The notes beneath the pieces were generated by a model. It had not been told where the DNA came from, did not search any database, and saw nothing but the letters and a program-made list of their open reading frames with translations. The position numbers were made by a program, and so were the translations under genes. DNA of 64,000 bases from Nocardia elegans NBRC 108235 (GTDB taxonomy: Bacteria; Actinomycetota; Actinomycetes; Mycobacteriales; Mycobacteriaceae), in NCBI RefSeq assembly GCF_001612845.1, contig NZ_BDBF01000026.1:62001-126000 (forward strand), in the 5' to 3' direction. Numbering within the stretch: position 1 is the stretch's first letter; every line of letters starts with the position of its first letter. Positions 34,238 to 41,982 of this stretch are shown piece by piece.

Positions 34238-34810
34238 ATGGGTAATCGAGAGGATCTGTTGGCGGGGGCGAGGAAGGCGATTCTGGAGCGAGGTCTCGCC
34301 AAGGTGACCGCGCGCGATATCGCCGGTGCGGCCGGGGTCAGCCTCGCGGCCATCGGCTACCACTTCGGTACCAAGGATCGGTTGGTCGCCGAGGCCATCG
34401 CCGAGGCGACCGGTGACGAGATCGGCCGCGGTATGGAGGCGGCCATCCGGGACGCGGGGGAGGGGCGGACCCTGGCGCAGTCGCTGGAGGCCACTTGGAA
34501 CGGCATGCTGGACGTCATCCAGAACCATCCGGACGAGCTGATTCTCAGCTTCGAGAACGGGGTGCGAGTGGCCCGGTCGCCGGAATCCCAGGAGTACTTC
34601 TCGGGTGCGACCGAGGAGGTCTATGCCGCACTCGTCGAGCCCCTGCGCGAAGTTCATCCGGAGCTGTCGGCCGGCGATGCCCGCGCCGTCGCCAAGCTCT
34701 ATTTCGCGCTGTTCCAAGGTATGGCGCTGCAGTGGCTGATCGCGCCCGCGGGTGATCAGCTGACCGGCGACGACGTCGTTCGTGCGGTGCGAGCGATGAG
34801 CCGGGAATAG
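34238..34810 (+). CDS. TetR/AcrR family regulator
   Basis: The 190-residue protein has the DNA-binding domain MGNREDLLAGARKAILERGLAKVTARDIAGAAGVSLAAIGYHFGTKDRLVAEAI; the recognition helix is VSLAAIGYHFG. The C-terminal domain (AVAKLYFALFQGMALQWLIAP) is of the broad TetR_C type. It is divergent from the FAD monooxygenase and probably represses it and itself through the nested dyads at 34162-34224. Confidence 0.88.
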   Translation: MGNREDLLAGARKAILERGLAKVTARDIAGAAGVSLAAIGYHFGTKDRLVAEAIAEATGDEIGRGMEAAIRDAGEGRTLAQSLEATWNGMLDVIQNHPDELILSFENGVRVARSPESQEYFSGATEEVYAALVEPLREVHPELSAGDARAVAKLYFALFQGMALQWLIAPAGDQLTGDDVVRAVRAMSRE

Positions 34811-34824
34811 CTCGCGCGAGTGCG

Positions 34825-35208
34825 CTATTCGGCGACTGCGTGGTGAGAGCGGTACCGCCGCCGCCTACCGAGCCGGACGAAGCCGATCCACGACACCGCG
34901 ACCAGCGCGACGACCAGTATGCGTACGAGGTCCAGAGCGCTGCGGGGGTAGAGAACCCCGGTGATGTAGTAGTCGATGAAGCCGGTCGATGGTAGGCCGG
35001 CTTCGCTGCCGCGTTCCCGGGCCCACGTCTCCAGGTAGGTCAGGGGGCAGTCGACCCCGAAGAGTACCGTGCTGAAACCCCAGGCCACCGCGGCGATATG
35101 GGTCCAGATCGTCCAACGCCACCGCCACGCGACGAATCCGCCGACGACGAGGTAGGCGATGAACAGAAAATGCACACCCGCGGTGGCATCTGCCAGCAGC
35201 CGGTACAT
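34825..35208 (-). CDS. DUF2784 family membrane protein
   Basis: The 127-residue protein has three to four membrane helices (MYRLLADATAGVHFLFIAYLVVGGFVAWRW at the N-terminus; HIAAVAWGFSTVLFG; DLVRILVVALVAVSWIGFV) and the family signature DCPLTYLETWARERGSE around residues 50-68. DUF2784 proteins are small membrane proteins of unknown function. The ATG at 35208 is chosen over upstream codons because the family begins with this helix. Confidence 0.85.
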   Translation of the reverse strand: MYRLLADATAGVHFLFIAYLVVGGFVAWRWRWTIWTHIAAVAWGFSTVLFGVDCPLTYLETWARERGSEAGLPSTGFIDYYITGVLYPRSALDLVRILVVALVAVSWIGFVRLGRRRRYRSHHAVAE

Positions 35209-35331
35209 CACGTAATCCAGATTAGGGCGCTTGTCGCCGGCGTGTGCGGGATTCGAGCGTCGGCGCCTGCCGGGTGAACGACTGTGTCTCCCACGGCCTT
35301 CCGGCCGCGGCCAGCGATTCGGAGCTGGAAG

Positions 35332-35361
35332 GATACCGGTACGCACATATGCGCATTAAAC
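35332..35361. repeat. 30-bp element, copy 1
   Basis: The sequence GATACCGGTACG followed by CACATATGCGCATTAAAC aligns with the copy at 35575-35605 at about 25 of 30 positions, including an exact ATATGCGCAT core and TAAAC tail. Confidence 0.5.
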
Positions 35362-35574
35362 GATTGATCGCCCGGCGTGACTCTCAGCCGACACATGGGG
35401 GAGCGGCCCATATCGGGCAAGGCCAACGACATGGAGAAAGGCGCCGCGGCTTTCCGCGGGGGAGTACGGGCCGGCCGGCTGGGAGAGGGAAGCGCTTGCA
35501 GTGCTTTCGCCGCGAGGTGATTCGAGTCGTGCTGGAGCTGCAGGGATGTCCTCAGGCGCCTGGAAACCGCATTC

Positions 35575-35605
35575 GATATCGATACGTCGATATGCGCATC
35601 TAAAC
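35575..35605. repeat. 30-bp element, copy 2
   Basis: The sequence GATATCGATACG followed by TCGATATGCGCATCTAAAC matches copy 1. It also contains the perfect dyad ATATCGA-TACG-TCGATAT (35576-35593), which copy 1 lacks. Confidence 0.5.
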
Positions 35606-35681
35606 ATGTTTCGCGATAACGCGTGCCATCCGAATACGCCACAAACTCACGCCTACAGAGCAGCCCCGACGCGACCGGGGA

Positions 35682-37163
35682 TCACCAGTTGGACGGCTCG
35701 TAGTCCTTGAGGAAGCAGCCGAAGAGGTCGTCACCGTCTTCCCCGCGCACGATCGGGTCGTAGACGCGGGCGGCGCCGTCGACGAGGTCGAGGGGAGCGT
35801 GGAAGCCCTCCTCGGCGAGGCGGACCTTGGTGTAGTGCGGGCGCTCGTCGGTGATCCAGCCGGTGTCGACGGCGGTCATGAGGATGCGGTCGGTTTCGAA
35901 CATCTCGCGGGCGCTGGTGCGGGTGAGCATGTTGAGCGCGGCCTTGGCCATATTGGTGTGCGGGTGGCCGGGGCCCTTGTAGCCGCGGCTGAACACACCT
36001 TCCATGGCCGAGACGTTGACGACGTACTTGCGGCGGGCAGGCGATGCGGCGAGGGCGGCCCGCAACCGGGAGATCAGCAGGAACGGTGCGGTCGAGTTGC
36101 ACAGTTGGACTTCGAGCAGTTCGGTGGCGTCGACCTCGGCGACGGTCTGCACCCAGCTGTTGGTGTGGGCGAGATCGGGTACCAGGCCACCGGCGTCGAT
36201 CGCCACGCCGCGCGAAATGCGTTCGGGGGTGGCCGATCCCGCGACCAGTGCGAGATCGGTGACCTCGGCCGCGGACAGGGTGGTCGGTGCCGGCACGGAG
36301 TGCAGGGACGCGGTGAGTGCGTTCGGATGGGCCTGGGTGGTGTGGCCGAAGGTGATGGTGTCGGGCAGTTCGCCGGCGGGGAGCGGGGCGGATTCGGCCT
36401 CCACGAGTGCGGCGTAGGCGCCGGCCGAGCGCCGGACGGTCTGGGCGGCGTTGTTGATGATGATGTCCAGCGGCCCCTGCGCGGCGACATCGTCGGCCAA
36501 GGCGACGACCTGGGCCGGATCGCGCAGGTCGATGCCGACGATCCGCAGCCGGTGCAGCCATTCGGCGCTGTCGGGCTGGGCGGTGAAGCGGCGGATCGCG
36601 TCGTTGGGGAAGCGGGTGGTGACCGTGGTGTGGGCGCCGTCGCGCAGCAGTCGCAGGGCGATGTACATGCCGATCTTGGCGCGGCCGCCGGTGAGCAGCG
36701 CGCGGCGGCCGGACAGGTCGGTGCGGGCATCGCGTTTGGCATGGTTGCGGGCGGCGCAGTCCGGGCAGAGCTGGTGGTAGAACCGGTCGACGCGGGTGTA
36801 GCGCTGTTTGCAGATGTAGCAGGGCCGCGCGCGCAGCAGGGTGCCGGCGGCGTCGCCGTCGACGGACGTGGAGAGCGGGATGCCGGCGGTCTCGTCGTCG
36901 ATGCGGTTCGGGGAGCCGGTAGCGGTGGCGGCAACCACCGCCCGGTCGGCGGCGGCGACGGCGTCGCGGGCCTGATTGCGGCGGCGCCGCTTCAGTTTCT
37001 TGAACATGTGCCCGACCGCACGCTGCACCGCGATGGAATCGGGGTTGTCGTCGTCGAGCAGTGCGGCCTGGTCGAGGACGCGCAGGCAGATCGCGAGCTC
37101 CTCGGGATCGATGGTGTCCGGCAGGGGAGTGGTGGGCGCGTTCGTCGTGGTGTGCTCAGCCAT
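35682..37163 (-). CDS. Zinc-ribbon SDR-family protein with atypical active site
   Basis: The 493-residue protein has a helical N-terminal region (1-105, with a basic stretch FKKLKRRRRNQAR at about 54-66), a zinc-ribbon-like segment with C115/C118 and C133/C136 (CYIC, CPDC), and an SDR Rossmann domain from about 150 (ALLTGGRAKIGMYIALRLL; IIINNAAQT at about 235). In the active-site region NVSAMEGVFSRGYKGPGHPHTNMAK the residue four before K407 is Thr403, not Tyr, so the YxxxK motif is not met; Y395 might substitute. It ends FLKDYEPSNW. Function unknown; NAD(P) binding is likely. The alpha/beta-hydrolase gene lies 82 bp upstream on the same strand. Confidence 0.8.
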   Translation of the reverse strand: MAEHTTTNAPTTPLPDTIDPEELAICLRVLDQAALLDDDNPDSIAVQRAVGHMFKKLKRRRRNQARDAVAAADRAVVAATATGSPNRIDDETAGIPLSTSVDGDAAGTLLRARPCYICKQRYTRVDRFYHQLCPDCAARNHAKRDARTDLSGRRALLTGGRAKIGMYIALRLLRDGAHTTVTTRFPNDAIRRFTAQPDSAEWLHRLRIVGIDLRDPAQVVALADDVAAQGPLDIIINNAAQTVRRSAGAYAALVEAESAPLPAGELPDTITFGHTTQAHPNALTASLHSVPAPTTLSAAEVTDLALVAGSATPERISRGVAIDAGGLVPDLAHTNSWVQTVAEVDATELLEVQLCNSTAPFLLISRLRAALAASPARRKYVVNVSAMEGVFSRGYKGPGHPHTNMAKAALNMLTRTSAREMFETDRILMTAVDTGWITDERPHYTKVRLAEEGFHAPLDLVDGAARVYDPIVRGEDGDDLFGCFLKDYEPSNW

Positions 37164-37245
37164 CGTGCTGCCGGATGATCCTTCGTGTGCGGGGATGTGC
37201 GACGCCTATTGTCGCATCGCGGCTGTTGGAGGCTGCCGGGGCTCC

Positions 37246-38103
37246 TCAGCGCGGGGTGTAGTGGATGGGCCGGTGGTCGGTGTGCTGATCGTCGATGAAG
37301 TTGGCGATGGCTTCGACGACCAGCAGGGGTTCGGTCAGCGGCAGCCAGGGATCGGCGGGCAGTTCGCGCAGCCAGAGGCGGTCGACGTCGCGGCGGATAT
37401 GGGCACGCAGGCTGGGCAGGGCGGCGGTGTCGGCGCGGTCGAGGATGAGTTGGACCGGAACGGCGGTGTGTTGCGGGCGCGGATGGCGCAGGTGGTGGGC
37501 GAGGTTGGCGGCGACGATGCGGGCGCCGGCCAGCAGGTCGGCGGGCCAGGTGGTGGCCTGCGGGAGGACTCGGGCGCGCAGGCGGGGCCAGTGCAGGAGG
37601 CGGCGGCCGAGAACCAGCCAGCTCAGGCGCGGGAGCCGCCACCAGGGACTGCGAGGGCAGCGGAGATCGCGCAGTGCGAGGGCGAGGTGGTCGAGGTGGG
37701 GTGCCGACAGCGCGGTGGCGGAGGCGATGCGGGTGTTGGCGCGCGGGTCGCCGAGGGCGTACCAGAGTTGGATCGCGCCCCAGCCATGGCCGCCGAGGTG
37801 GACCGGTGTGCGGGGGCTGACGGCGTCGAGGACGGCGAAGAGGTCGTCGGCGAGGTGGGGCAGGCGGTAGCGGTGGGTGCGGGTGGGTGCGCTGGAGCGG
37901 CCGTGGCCGCGGACGTCGTAGGTGACCACGTGGAAGCTGTCGGCGAGTCCGGTGGCGACACGGTTCCAGATGCGATGGGTGTCGGTGATGCCGGGGATGA
38001 GCACGATGGTGTCGGCCTGGGGATGGCCGTATTCGTAGACGGCGAGGTCGCCGCCGGGGGCGGTGACGGTGCGGTGGCGGGAGGGGGTGCGGGCTGGGTT
38101 CAT
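37246..38103 (-). CDS. Alpha/beta-hydrolase fold protein lacking nucleophile and catalytic His
   Basis: The 285-residue protein has a clear alpha/beta-hydrolase layout: IVLIPGITDTHRIWNRVATGL at residues 33-53, VTYDVRGHGRSSAP at 60-73 and the elbow VHLGGHGWGA at 101-110. At the nucleophile position (Ser in GxSxG or Asp in epoxide-hydrolase GHDWG) there is Gly107, encoded GGC. The acid Asp seems present (D225 in LDRADT), but the usual AGHW is ADPW (residues 250-253), so the His is also missing. It is probably a non-catalytic or very unusual member. The ATG at 38103 is the first in the family frame; a matched operator lies 35 bp upstream. Confidence 0.85.
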   Translation of the reverse strand: MNPARTPSRHRTVTAPGGDLAVYEYGHPQADTIVLIPGITDTHRIWNRVATGLADSFHVVTYDVRGHGRSSAPTRTHRYRLPHLADDLFAVLDAVSPRTPVHLGGHGWGAIQLWYALGDPRANTRIASATALSAPHLDHLALALRDLRCPRSPWWRLPRLSWLVLGRRLLHWPRLRARVLPQATTWPADLLAGARIVAANLAHHLRHPRPQHTAVPVQLILDRADTAALPSLRAHIRRDVDRLWLRELPADPWLPLTEPLLVVEAIANFIDDQHTDHRPIHYTPR

Positions 38104-38137
38104 CGGTCTACCTCGTGAGCGCGGGGTCGGAGCCGCT

Positions 38138-38152
38138 CGTACTGCCGGTACG
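38138..38152. promoter_or_regulatory. Putative TetR operator, copy A
   Basis: The 15-mer CGTACTGCCGGTACG is a near-perfect palindrome (CGTACyG-C-CGGTACG) 35 bp upstream of the alpha/beta-hydrolase start. Its reverse complement differs at one base from copy B at 38259-38273. Confidence 0.6.
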
Positions 38153-38258
38153 GTCAACGGTAGCGACAGTACGCGATCGGCTGTCGGTCGGCGGACCTCG
38201 GTGGGCTATCTCCTTATTCAGTACTGTTTCGGCTGGTGCGCGGGGCGGTCATCGATTT

Positions 38259-38273
38259 CGTACCGGCGGTACG
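38259..38273. promoter_or_regulatory. Putative TetR operator, copy B
   Basis: The 15-mer CGTACCGGCGGTACG has perfect 7-bp arms CGTACCG/CGGTACG around a single G and lies 43 bp upstream of the TetR start at 38316. With copy A it brackets the divergent promoter region. Confidence 0.65.
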
Positions 38274-38315
38274 TGTAGCGTGGGTGCAACTATTCGCTCG
38301 GCTGGGGAGGTACCC

Positions 38316-39038
38316 ATGGTGTCTCGGGTCGGTCGGCGAGCTGCCGCGCCTCGGGTCACGCGCGAGGAGATCGTCGATGCGGCGATCCGGGTGATCGACC
38401 GGGACGGCCCGCAGCCGAGTATGGACGACATCGCGCGTGCGGCGGGGATGACGAAGCCGCGGTTGTATCGGCAGTTCGCGGACAAGGCGGATCTGTACAC
38501 CGAGATCGCCGATCGGATGTCGCGCGACGCGTTCGCGGCCGCCGGGCAGGATATGACGTTGCTGCTGCAGCCGCCGCGGCCCGCGCTGCGGCGGGTCTTC
38601 ACCGCCTATGCGGCCGGAATTCTTCAGCATCCCAATGTCTTTCGGTTCCTGATGCAGGCGCCGGTGGTGCAGACGGCGCAGGCGAGCAGGTCGGGGGGAG
38701 AGGCGGTGGGGGCGGTGCTGCAGTTCGATCTGGGGCGCGATGCGGCGCGGCGGTTCGCGAAGCTCGCGCAATCGATCGCGGAGGCGGTGCCGATCGAGAC
38801 GGCGGGCCTGGACTATCTGGCGCGAGCGGTCGTCGGCGTGGTGGTGGCGACGACGGATCTGTGGCTCGAGGGGATGGAGTCGCCGCGGCGGAGCAGTGCG
38901 GATTTCGTGGCGGAGCTCACCGAGTTGGTGTGGTCGCTGATCGACGGGTTTCTGCGGCGTCAGCGGATCGTGGCGGATCCGGAGGTTCCGATTTTCAGCA
39001 CGCTGGCGGAGGTGAATATCGCGCGGGAGGCGCACTGA
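38316..39038 (+). CDS. TetR/AcrR family regulator
   Basis: The 240-residue protein has the DNA-binding domain RVTREEIVDAAIRVIDRDGPQPSMDDIARAAGMTKPRLYRQFADKADLYTEI at about 14-65, with recognition helix MTKPRLYRQFA. The ATG at 38316 is preceded by GGGGAGG; the longer upstream frame would run through the operators and is rejected. It is divergent from the degenerate hydrolase/SDR operon and, through the matched palindromes, is its probable regulator. Confidence 0.88.
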   Translation: MVSRVGRRAAAPRVTREEIVDAAIRVIDRDGPQPSMDDIARAAGMTKPRLYRQFADKADLYTEIADRMSRDAFAAAGQDMTLLLQPPRPALRRVFTAYAAGILQHPNVFRFLMQAPVVQTAQASRSGGEAVGAVLQFDLGRDAARRFAKLAQSIAEAVPIETAGLDYLARAVVGVVVATTDLWLEGMESPRRSSADFVAELTELVWSLIDGFLRRQRIVADPEVPIFSTLAEVNIAREAH

Positions 39039-39067
39039 ACCCCTGTTGTTGACATGCCGCCAATAGT

Positions 39068-39084
39068 GCGCCAGGCTGGTGCGC
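39068..39084. promoter_or_regulatory. Inverted repeat upstream of acyl-CoA dehydrogenase
   Basis: GCGCCAGGCTGGTGCGC is an imperfect dyad (GCGCCAG facing CTGGtGCGC) about 47 bp before the ACAD start. It could be the operator of the TetR encoded downstream in the same unit. The evidence is weak. Confidence 0.35.
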
Positions 39085-39130
39085 GGGGCCGGTGCGGTCC
39101 GGTTCCGGGTACGAGACGAAGGAAGTAACG

Positions 39131-40276
39131 ATGGCGCGCGCCGCGTGGAGCGACGATGAGGTCGAGGCCGTCCGGGATCTGGCGAAGACCTTTTTCGAGA
39201 AGGAAGTCCTGCCGAACGAGGAGAAGTTCGTCGCGCAGGGGCATCCGGACCGCGAGCTGTACAACCGGGCGGGTGAGCTGGGCCTGCTGTGTGCCGCGAT
39301 TCCGTCCGAATACGGCGGTGGCGGTGGCACTTTCGCGCACGAGGCCGCGTTGATCGAGGCGCAGTCCTATGCCGGGGACGGTTCACTGGGTATGCCGGTG
39401 CATTCGTCGATCATCGCGCCCTACATCCATCATTTCGGGACCGAGGACCTCAAGCGGCGGGTGCTGCCGAAGGCGGCCAGCGGTGAGATGGTGCTGTCGA
39501 TCGGGATGACCGAGCCGGGGACGGGTTCGGATCTGCAGAACATCAAGACCCGCGCGGTGCGCGAGGGTGACGAGTACGTGATCACCGGGTCGAAGATCTT
39601 CATCTCCAACGGCTGGCTGTGCGACGGCATCATCATCGCGGCCAAGACCGATCCGACGAAGGGTGCGGCGGGTGTGTCGCTGATCTTCGCCGAGGTGAGC
39701 GATGAGACGCCGGGTTTCCGGCGCGGCCGGATCCTGAACAAGATCGGCGGCAAGGCGCAGGACACCGCGGAGCTGTTCTTCGACGGCCTGCGGGTGCCGG
39801 CGTCGAATCTGCTGGGTGAGGCCGAGGGGCAGGGCTTCTATCAGATGATGCAGCTGCTGGCGCAGGAGCGGCTGGTGACCGCGATCATGGCGGTGTCGAT
39901 GATGGAGCGGGCGGTGGAGTTGACCGTCGAATACACCAAGGGCCGTGAAGCTTTCGGCAAGCCGCTGTTCGCGATGCAGAACACGAAGTTCGAGCTGGCC
40001 GAGTGCGCGACGATCGCGCGGGTGAGCCGGACGTTCCTGGATGATGCGATCGGGAAGCATCTGCGGGGTGAGCTGGATATTCCCACCGCTGCGATGTCGA
40101 AGTACTGGCTTACCGACCAGTTGGGTATTGTGGTGGACCGCTGTCTGCAACTGTTCGGTGGCTATGGATACATGACGGAGTACCCGATTTCCCAGCTGTA
40201 CACCGGTGCGCGCGTGTTGCGCATCCTCGCCGGTTCCAACGAGGTGATGAAGGATCTCATTGCCCGCTCACTCTGA
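39131..40276 (+). CDS. Acyl-CoA dehydrogenase
   Basis: The 381-residue flavoprotein has the ACAD domains in order: N-terminal helices (AVRDLAKTFFEKEVLP), the FAD-binding MTEPGTGSDLQNIKTRA at about 127-143, the middle beta-barrel with ITGSKIFISNGW, and the C-terminal helices with RLVTAIMAVSMMERAVELTVEYTKGREAFGKPLF and LQLFGGYGYMTEYPISQLYTGARVLRILAGSNEVMKDLIAR. It introduces the alpha,beta double bond into an acyl-CoA, passing electrons to ETF. It is of the long/branched-chain type; chain length is not predictable. The ATG at 39131 is used. It overlaps the next gene by 17 bases. Confidence 0.9.
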   Translation: MARAAWSDDEVEAVRDLAKTFFEKEVLPNEEKFVAQGHPDRELYNRAGELGLLCAAIPSEYGGGGGTFAHEAALIEAQSYAGDGSLGMPVHSSIIAPYIHHFGTEDLKRRVLPKAASGEMVLSIGMTEPGTGSDLQNIKTRAVREGDEYVITGSKIFISNGWLCDGIIIAAKTDPTKGAAGVSLIFAEVSDETPGFRRGRILNKIGGKAQDTAELFFDGLRVPASNLLGEAEGQGFYQMMQLLAQERLVTAIMAVSMMERAVELTVEYTKGREAFGKPLFAMQNTKFELAECATIARVSRTFLDDAIGKHLRGELDIPTAAMSKYWLTDQLGIVVDRCLQLFGGYGYMTEYPISQLYTGARVLRILAGSNEVMKDLIARSL

Positions 40277-40916
40277 GACCACGACCCAGCCGGTGCCGGC
40301 CGATGCCGATTCGGCTCGGCGGCGCCGGCTGGAGCCGGACGAACGGCGCGCGCAGATTCTGGCCTGCGCCATCGAGATGTTCGGCGAACGTCCGTATGCG
40401 GCGGTGTCGACCGCTGAACTCGCGCAGCGCGCCGGGGTGGCGCGCGGGCTGATCAATCACTATTTCGGCAACAAGCGCGATCTGTATCTGGCGGTGGTGC
40501 GGCGGATGGTGACGTTGCCGCGCGCCGATTACATGGTGATGCCGACCGGTACGCCGCGGGAGCGGGTGGACGCGAGTGTGTCGTGGCTGTTGGACACGAT
40601 CAGCGGGTTGGGCAGTACCTGGGTGAAGGTGACCGGGCACGAGGGGATCGGGGACGATCCGGAGGTGCAGCGCATCCTGGACGAGGCCGACGACGCCGCG
40701 GCCGACCGGCTGCTGGAGATGGTGGGCCTGTCCGGATCGGCGCGTGACGACGAGTTGCGGGCCCTGGTCCGCGCCTACAGCGGTATGGTGAAAACCGCTG
40801 GGCGCGAATGGATTACGCGCCGCAGCTTGAATCGTGAGCAGGTGCATCATCTGCTCGCGGATGTGTTGATGGCGTTGGTCCAGACCACGTTTCCGCGGAT
40901 CGAACAGGCCCGCTGA
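40260..40916 (+). CDS. TetR/AcrR family regulator
   Basis: The 218-residue protein has the DNA-binding domain RRAQILACAIEMFGERPYAAVSTAELAQRAGVARGLINHYFGNKRDLYLAVV at about residues 28-80, recognition helix VARGLINHYFG. Its frame opens with TTG 40260 inside the acyl-CoA dehydrogenase gene (17-bp overlap); a GTG at 40290 is an alternative. Its position downstream in the same transcript suggests feedback control of the dehydrogenase. Confidence 0.82.
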   Translation: MPAHSETTTQPVPADADSARRRRLEPDERRAQILACAIEMFGERPYAAVSTAELAQRAGVARGLINHYFGNKRDLYLAVVRRMVTLPRADYMVMPTGTPRERVDASVSWLLDTISGLGSTWVKVTGHEGIGDDPEVQRILDEADDAAADRLLEMVGLSGSARDDELRALVRAYSGMVKTAGREWITRRSLNREQVHHLLADVLMALVQTTFPRIEQAR

Positions 40917-40941
40917 CGGCGCACCCGGCGCGGTGTGGTTC

Positions 40942-41982
40942 TCAGCCGGGGGTGCGGGCGCGGCTGGGTTGGACGCGCGGTGGTTCGTTGGGCATCTTCG
41001 GGTAGTTCGGTGGCCAGGGGGCGTCGAGCAGGCCGGAATCGAAGTCGCGGCGCGACATTTCGAGTAGTGGCTGGATCGATTGCGGGGTGCGGTCGGCCCA
41101 GGGGTCGCCGGATGCGGCGAGCCGCTCGGGGACCGTGGCGATGGTCAGTTCGTCGGGGACGATCGCATCGAGTGCGTCCCAGGCGATGGGGGTCGAGACC
41201 TGGGCGCCGACCTTGGGTCGCACGCACCAGGCGCCGAAGACGGTCTTGTGTGGCGCGTTCTGGTTGTAGTCGATGAAAACGCGTTGTCCGCGTTCCTCTT
41301 TCCACCAGTTGGCGGTGATCAGGTCGGGGTGGCGGCGTTCGAGTTCGCGGGCCATCGCGACCGCGGCGGCGCGGACCTGGTAGCCGTCCCAGACGGGTTC
41401 GAGGACGGCGTAGATGTGCAGGCCGCGGGATCCGGAGGTTTTGACGCGAGCGTCGATGCCGAGTTCGGCGAGCAGTTCGCGGGTGAGCACGGCGACGTGG
41501 CGCAGCTCGTCGAAGCCGATGCCGGGGGAGGGATCGAGGTCGATGCGCAGTTCGTCGCTGATGTCCAGGTCGCCGATCTCACCTTCGGTGCGGGCCGGAA
41601 CGCCGCCTGCGGGAACGTGATTGGGCCAGACGTGGAAGCCGAGGCAGCCGAGGTTGACCGCCCAGAGGATATGGGCGAGGTCGGCGGCGACCAGGGCGTC
41701 GCTGGCGGTGCCGTTGGGTGTGGAGACCTGCACGGTCTGCAGCCAGTCGGGGACCGATTTCGGGACGCGTTTCTGGAACCAGGATTTGCCGCCGGCGCCG
41801 TCGGGATAGCGTTCGAGCAGCACGGGCCGGTTGCCGATGGTGCGCAGCAGTGGTTCGGCGACGGCCTGGTAGTAGCGCACGAGGTCGAGTTTGGTTTCGC
41901 CGCGTTTGCTGAAATAGATCTTGTCCGGGTTGCTGATGCGGACGGTCACGCCGTCGGTGTCGATGTCGATGGCTTCGCTCAC
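40942..41982 (-). CDS. Prim-PolC-type archaeo-eukaryotic primase-polymerase (LigD-Pol family)
   Basis: The 346-residue protein is a stand-alone LigD polymerase domain: DKIYFSKRGETKLDLVRYYQAVAEPLLR near residue 20, ERYPDGAGGKSWFQKR, the catalytic Asp pair in ELRIDLDPSPG at about 140-150, TSGSRGLHIY and FIDYNQNAPHKTVFGAWCVRP with the third Asp. It incorporates short runs of (ribo)nucleotides at gaps. The gene is coupled by a GTGA overlap to a LigC-type ligase, the arrangement of M. tuberculosis Rv3730c/Rv3731, which I recall as implicated in excision repair rather than classical end joining. The start is GTG 41982. Confidence 0.88.
   Translation of the reverse strand: MSEAIDIDTDGVTVRISNPDKIYFSKRGETKLDLVRYYQAVAEPLLRTIGNRPVLLERYPDGAGGKSWFQKRVPKSVPDWLQTVQVSTPNGTASDALVAADLAHILWAVNLGCLGFHVWPNHVPAGGVPARTEGEIGDLDISDELRIDLDPSPGIGFDELRHVAVLTRELLAELGIDARVKTSGSRGLHIYAVLEPVWDGYQVRAAAVAMARELERRHPDLITANWWKEERGQRVFIDYNQNAPHKTVFGAWCVRPKVGAQVSTPIAWDALDAIVPDELTIATVPERLAASGDPWADRTPQSIQPLLEMSRRDFDSGLLDAPWPPNYPKMPNEPPRVQPSRARTPG

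Larger units (their letters stand above)
35209..35681. other. Noncoding region with two copies of a 30-bp element
   Basis: These 473 bases hold no ORF with convincing composition. The region is less GC-rich at its right end (CATGTTTCGCGATAACG near 35605) and contains the two related elements listed separately. It may carry regulatory sequence or a small RNA; no terminator hairpin was recognised. Confidence 0.4.

Noticed and set aside
35208..35681. Small ORFs on both strands of the noncoding region
   Set aside because: They lack the third-position GC bias of neighbouring genes and any recognisable motif; treated as noncoding.
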